DNA from: Rhodococcus sp. SMB37
GTDB lineage: Bacteria; Actinomycetota; Actinomycetes; Mycobacteriales; Mycobacteriaceae
Direction: 5' to 3'
NCBI RefSeq assembly: GCF_004345605.1
Contig: NZ_SLVY01000024.1
Coordinates: 1 to 64,000, forward strand
DNA: 64,000 bases
Position 1 is the stretch's first letter, and the number at the start of each line of letters is the position of its first letter. Below are positions 61,493 through 64,000 of the stretch, one piece after another. The translations under genes and the position numbers were made by a program. The notes below the pieces were generated by a model. That model did no database searches. It saw nothing but the letters and a program-made list of their open reading frames with translations, and was not told where the DNA came from.

Positions 61493-63148
61493 CTATGCCA
61501 GCTGGGAGCGCAGATCCGTCTTGAGGATCTTGCCCGCCGCTGAGGTCGGCAGCGCATCCAGAACGACGACGTCCCGGATCTTCTTGTACGGCAACACGCG
61601 TTCTGCGACGTAGGCCATGAGTTCGTCCTCGTCGACGTCGGCACCCGCGACAGGCACGACGAACGCCACGGGCTCCTGACCGGTCGCACCGACATCCCGG
61701 CCGACCACCGCAGCGGTCGACACGGACGGATGTGTCACGAGGATCTCCTCGAGCTCACGCGGATACACGTTGTAGCCCTTGTAGATCAGCATGTCCTTCG
61801 CGCGATCGGCGATGAACAGGTAGCCGTCGTCGTCGCGGTAGGCGATGTCGCCGGTCGCGAGCCAGCCGTCCACGTACTGCTCCGCCGTAATCTCCGGGTG
61901 CCCGAGATAGCCGTCGGTGACCTGCGGTCCGCGGACCCACAGTTCGCCGCGCTCGTTCGGACCCACCGTCCCCGTTGCGTCGCCTTGCGGCCGGATCTCG
62001 ACCTCGGTGTCGAACACAGGAAGGCCGACGCTACCGATCCGATAGTCGAGGCCACGGGCCAACGGCATCGCGGTGACGACGCAGGTGCCCTCGGTCAGGC
62101 CGTAACCCTCGGCGACAGTCGCGTTGGGGAACGCGCGTCCGAGCGCCTCGAGCGTGACGTGATCGATCGGGGCGGCACCCGACGACACCACCCGCACCGT
62201 AGACAGGTCCCGGGTCGCAACGTCCGGGTGTGTAGCCAACGAGTGCCACATCGCCGGACTTCCGGTGATGTAGCTGGCCTCGTGACGCTCGATCAGTTCG
62301 AGCATCCGCGCCGGATCGAATCGTCCCGCGAGCACTTGCGTGAGGCCGCACGCGAGCAGGAACGACGTGTTGATCAGCGCGTGCGCGTGGAACAACGGGG
62401 ATACCACGATCGTCGAACCCTCCGCCGGGGTGACACCCGCGATATCGAGTCCGTCGATCTTCTCGAGCGAGACCAGACCGTTCTTCGCCACGGTCTGGTG
62501 TCCGGCGCGCCACCCGCACATCTGCGTCACGTTGCCGACGACGTTGCGATGTAAAACCCGCACGCCCTTCGAAACCCCGGTCGTACCACCGGTGTACGCG
62601 ATGTGCGCGACGTCGTCGCCGCTCACCTGCGCGGGCTCGAACTCGGTGGAGTGGCGCGCGAGCAGCTCGGCGAACTGCACCGCGCCGGCCCCGGCCGGCT
62701 CTACGGGCTCGTCGGACACGACCGCGATGAGCCTGACGGTCGTACTCTCCGACGCACCCAGCAGTGTGTCCAGCTGCGCGGGCGCCGTGACGGCCGCGAC
62801 AGCCCCCGTCTCCTCGATCTGGCGTCGCAGACCCGGCCCGGGCTGAAGCGGATTCACGAGGGTCAACGTGGCACCGGCACGCAACGCACCGTAGTAGGCG
62901 ATGTGAAAATCGGCGCAGTTGCCCAGATGCATGAGCACGACATCGTGCGCGACGACACCGGCAGCACTCAACGCGTTCGCGAACTGAGCCGAACACTCGT
63001 CGAGCTCGCGGTACGTGAGGACACGATCACCGTCGACGACAGCAGCGCGGTCGCCGTACATGGCGGCCAGGCTCGGCGCCCACACCGCCATCGACGTCTG
63101 TGGGTACGACAACGTGGTGTCGGCCCACTCGAGTTGAGCAGTAGTCAT
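61493..63148 (-). CDS. AMP-dependent acyl-CoA synthetase
   Basis: 551-residue ANL ligase activating a carboxylic acid to acyl-CoA. P-loop AYTGGTTGVSKGVRVLHRN, EGYGLTEGTCV, then TGDIAYRDDDGYLFIADRAKDMLIYKGYNVYPRELEE and the catalytic lysine in SAAGKILKTDL are all intact. ATG 63148 (MTTAQLEWADTTLSYP) starts the conserved region; the preceding 84 in-frame residues are shadow sequence over the SDR gene. It lies 13 bp after the SDR gene on the same strand. Confidence 0.93.
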   Translation of the reverse strand: MTTAQLEWADTTLSYPQTSMAVWAPSLAAMYGDRAAVVDGDRVLTYRELDECSAQFANALSAAGVVAHDVVLMHLGNCADFHIAYYGALRAGATLTLVNPLQPGPGLRRQIEETGAVAAVTAPAQLDTLLGASESTTVRLIAVVSDEPVEPAGAGAVQFAELLARHSTEFEPAQVSGDDVAHIAYTGGTTGVSKGVRVLHRNVVGNVTQMCGWRAGHQTVAKNGLVSLEKIDGLDIAGVTPAEGSTIVVSPLFHAHALINTSFLLACGLTQVLAGRFDPARMLELIERHEASYITGSPAMWHSLATHPDVATRDLSTVRVVSSGAAPIDHVTLEALGRAFPNATVAEGYGLTEGTCVVTAMPLARGLDYRIGSVGLPVFDTEVEIRPQGDATGTVGPNERGELWVRGPQVTDGYLGHPEITAEQYVDGWLATGDIAYRDDDGYLFIADRAKDMLIYKGYNVYPRELEEILVTHPSVSTAAVVGRDVGATGQEPVAFVVPVAGADVDEDELMAYVAERVLPYKKIRDVVVLDALPTSAAGKILKTDLRSQLA

Positions 63149-63161
63149 CGTCGGACCCCGG

Positions 63162-63926
63162 TTACCGCGGTGCCATGCGGATGGCACCGTCGAGTCGGAT
63201 GGTCTCGCCGTTGAGGTAACCGTTCTCGAGGATGTTCGTGGCCAGACGCCCGAACTCGTCGGGACGACCCATCCGCGACGGGTTCGGCACGGTGGCCTCG
63301 AGCGACGCACGCACGTCATCGCGCAGGCGCGCGAGCAACGGCGTGTCCATGATGCCGGGGGCGATGGTGTTGACGCGGATACCCTTGCTCGCAAGATCAC
63401 GGGCGGCGACGATCGTCATGCCGACGATGCCTGCCTTGGACGCCGAGTAATTGATCTGGCCGATCTGACCTTCGTACGCCGCTGCGGACGCCGTCATCAC
63501 GATTGCTCCGCGCTCGTCGTCGATCGGCTCGAGCTGAGCGATGCGCTCGGCGCCGAGTCGCAGCGCATTGAACGACCCGATCAGGTTGAGGCGGATCACG
63601 AACTCGAAATCTTCGAGCGAGCCTGCCTTGCCTTCCTTGTCGAGGATCCGCATCTTGCGGCCGGCGCCGGCGCAGTGCACGACCCCGCGCAGACCGCCGC
63701 GCTCGTGTGCGACGTCGAGGGCAGCAGCGAACTGCTCGGCGTCGGTGACGTCCGCACCGGCAAACGTCGCGCCGTCACCGAGATCCTTGGCGACGTCCGC
63801 ACCATTGGACGACGGCAGGTCGATGAGGGTGACGTTGCCACCCGCGGCAAGCACACGCTGGGCGGTGGCGAGTCCGAGACCGGAGGCACCACCGGTAACG
63901 GCGACGGAAAGACCCTTGAGTTCCAT
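63162..63926 (-). CDS. short-chain dehydrogenase, 3-hydroxyacyl-CoA dehydrogenase type 2-like
   Basis: 254 residues. Rossmann motif TGGASGLG (12-19), catalytic Ser in MTASAAAYEGQIGQINYSASKAG with Tyr and Lys in YSASK, and LIDLPSSNG for NAD specificity. The layout resembles HSD10 (17-beta-HSD10 / 3-hydroxy-2-methylbutyryl-CoA dehydrogenase), which oxidises 3-hydroxyacyl-CoA. It lies between a ligase and the end of a thiolase, a complete 3-hydroxyacyl to acyl cleavage pair. ATG 63926. Confidence 0.92.
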   Translation of the reverse strand: MELKGLSVAVTGGASGLGLATAQRVLAAGGNVTLIDLPSSNGADVAKDLGDGATFAGADVTDAEQFAAALDVAHERGGLRGVVHCAGAGRKMRILDKEGKAGSLEDFEFVIRLNLIGSFNALRLGAERIAQLEPIDDERGAIVMTASAAAYEGQIGQINYSASKAGIVGMTIVAARDLASKGIRVNTIAPGIMDTPLLARLRDDVRASLEATVPNPSRMGRPDEFGRLATNILENGYLNGETIRLDGAIRMAPR

Positions 63927-63957
63927 GATTTCAATCCTTGATGTGAGAAGACCGGTA

Positions 63958-64000
63958 TCAGAGCAGTTCGAGAATGGTGGCGTTCGCCATGCCGCCGGCC
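63958..64000 (-). CDS. thiolase, C-terminal end (partial)
   Basis: The last 14 codons of a gene running out of the window: GGMANATILELL and a TGA stop. This is the usual end of acetyl-CoA acyltransferases (GGGMANA...). It lies 31 bp before the SDR at 63926, so it begins a thiolase-SDR-ligase operon. Nothing about its active site is visible here. Confidence 0.7.
   Translation of the reverse strand, partial: AGGMANATILELL

Overview
The window is GC-rich, densely packed DNA with short intergenic gaps, frequent GTG/TTG starts and many 4-nt gene overlaps. It is typical of a mycolic-acid actinomycete. A close relative of mycobacterial Rv0805, a FadD19-like ligase, mycobacterial-type lipoproteins and many CoA-thioester enzymes point to Rhodococcus or a near relative (inference from gene content, no search run). 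I see no tRNA, rRNA, CRISPR array, insertion sequence or origin, and no stretch over 300 bp without a gene or gene remnant.

Layout. (1) 136-2770: a GYD protein, a TetR regulator and a type-B carboxylesterase. (2) 2818-13025: a six-gene minus-strand operon (acyl-CoA dehydrogenase, SCP2-like protein, alpha/beta hydrolase, acyl-CoA ligase, thiolase, CaiB-type CoA transferase), nearly all joined by 4-nt overlaps. It lies beside a TetR gene and a divergent NTF2 / DUF485 / Na+:solute symporter operon. A shared 15-bp motif sits before both operons, which suggests one regulon for uptake and degradation of a carboxylate. (3) 13065-18689: DinB, a small membrane protein, TspO, an SRPBCC-ArsR pair with two matching operators, an MBL hydrolase and an FdhF/YdeP-type molybdoenzyme.

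(4) 18767-30958: a Ter-type stress cluster. TerD, DUF475/TerC-like and TerD genes lie on the minus strand. A divergent, translationally coupled operon encodes a coiled-coil protein, a HpcH/CitE-like TIM-barrel lyase, a PRTase-TRSP protein, a PRTase(StiP)-PELOTA protein, a HAD phosphatase, a two-domain TerD and a TerD fused to a degenerate NTPase-like region. This matches the predicted nucleoside-like metabolite pathway of Ter systems. A lipoprotein gene beside it is bracketed by a 38-bp direct repeat made of the 3' end of terD.

(5) 31046-38030: an Rv0805-like phosphodiesterase with an altered metal ligand, a truncated ABM monooxygenase, a Rieske-type oxygenase that has lost its Rieske cluster, a TetR gene with an inverted-repeat operator, and a ligase / MBL / enoyl-CoA hydratase operon. 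(6) 38100-48876: an iron-box-controlled siderophore locus whose transport genes (fused ABC transporter, MFS, lipoprotein receptor) look intact. Its NRPS/PKS megasynthase is frameshifted and internally deleted. (7) 48987-53488: two tandem LysR regulators, a doubly deleted M20 amidohydrolase pseudogene, a methyltransferase and a TRIC-type membrane protein. (8) 53526-56241: a GntR regulator divergent from leuA, which has a Leu-rich leader peptide and hairpin. (9) 56190-64000: a second acyl-CoA degradation region with two ligases, a thiolase, two SDRs, an acyl-CoA dehydrogenase and the end of another thiolase.
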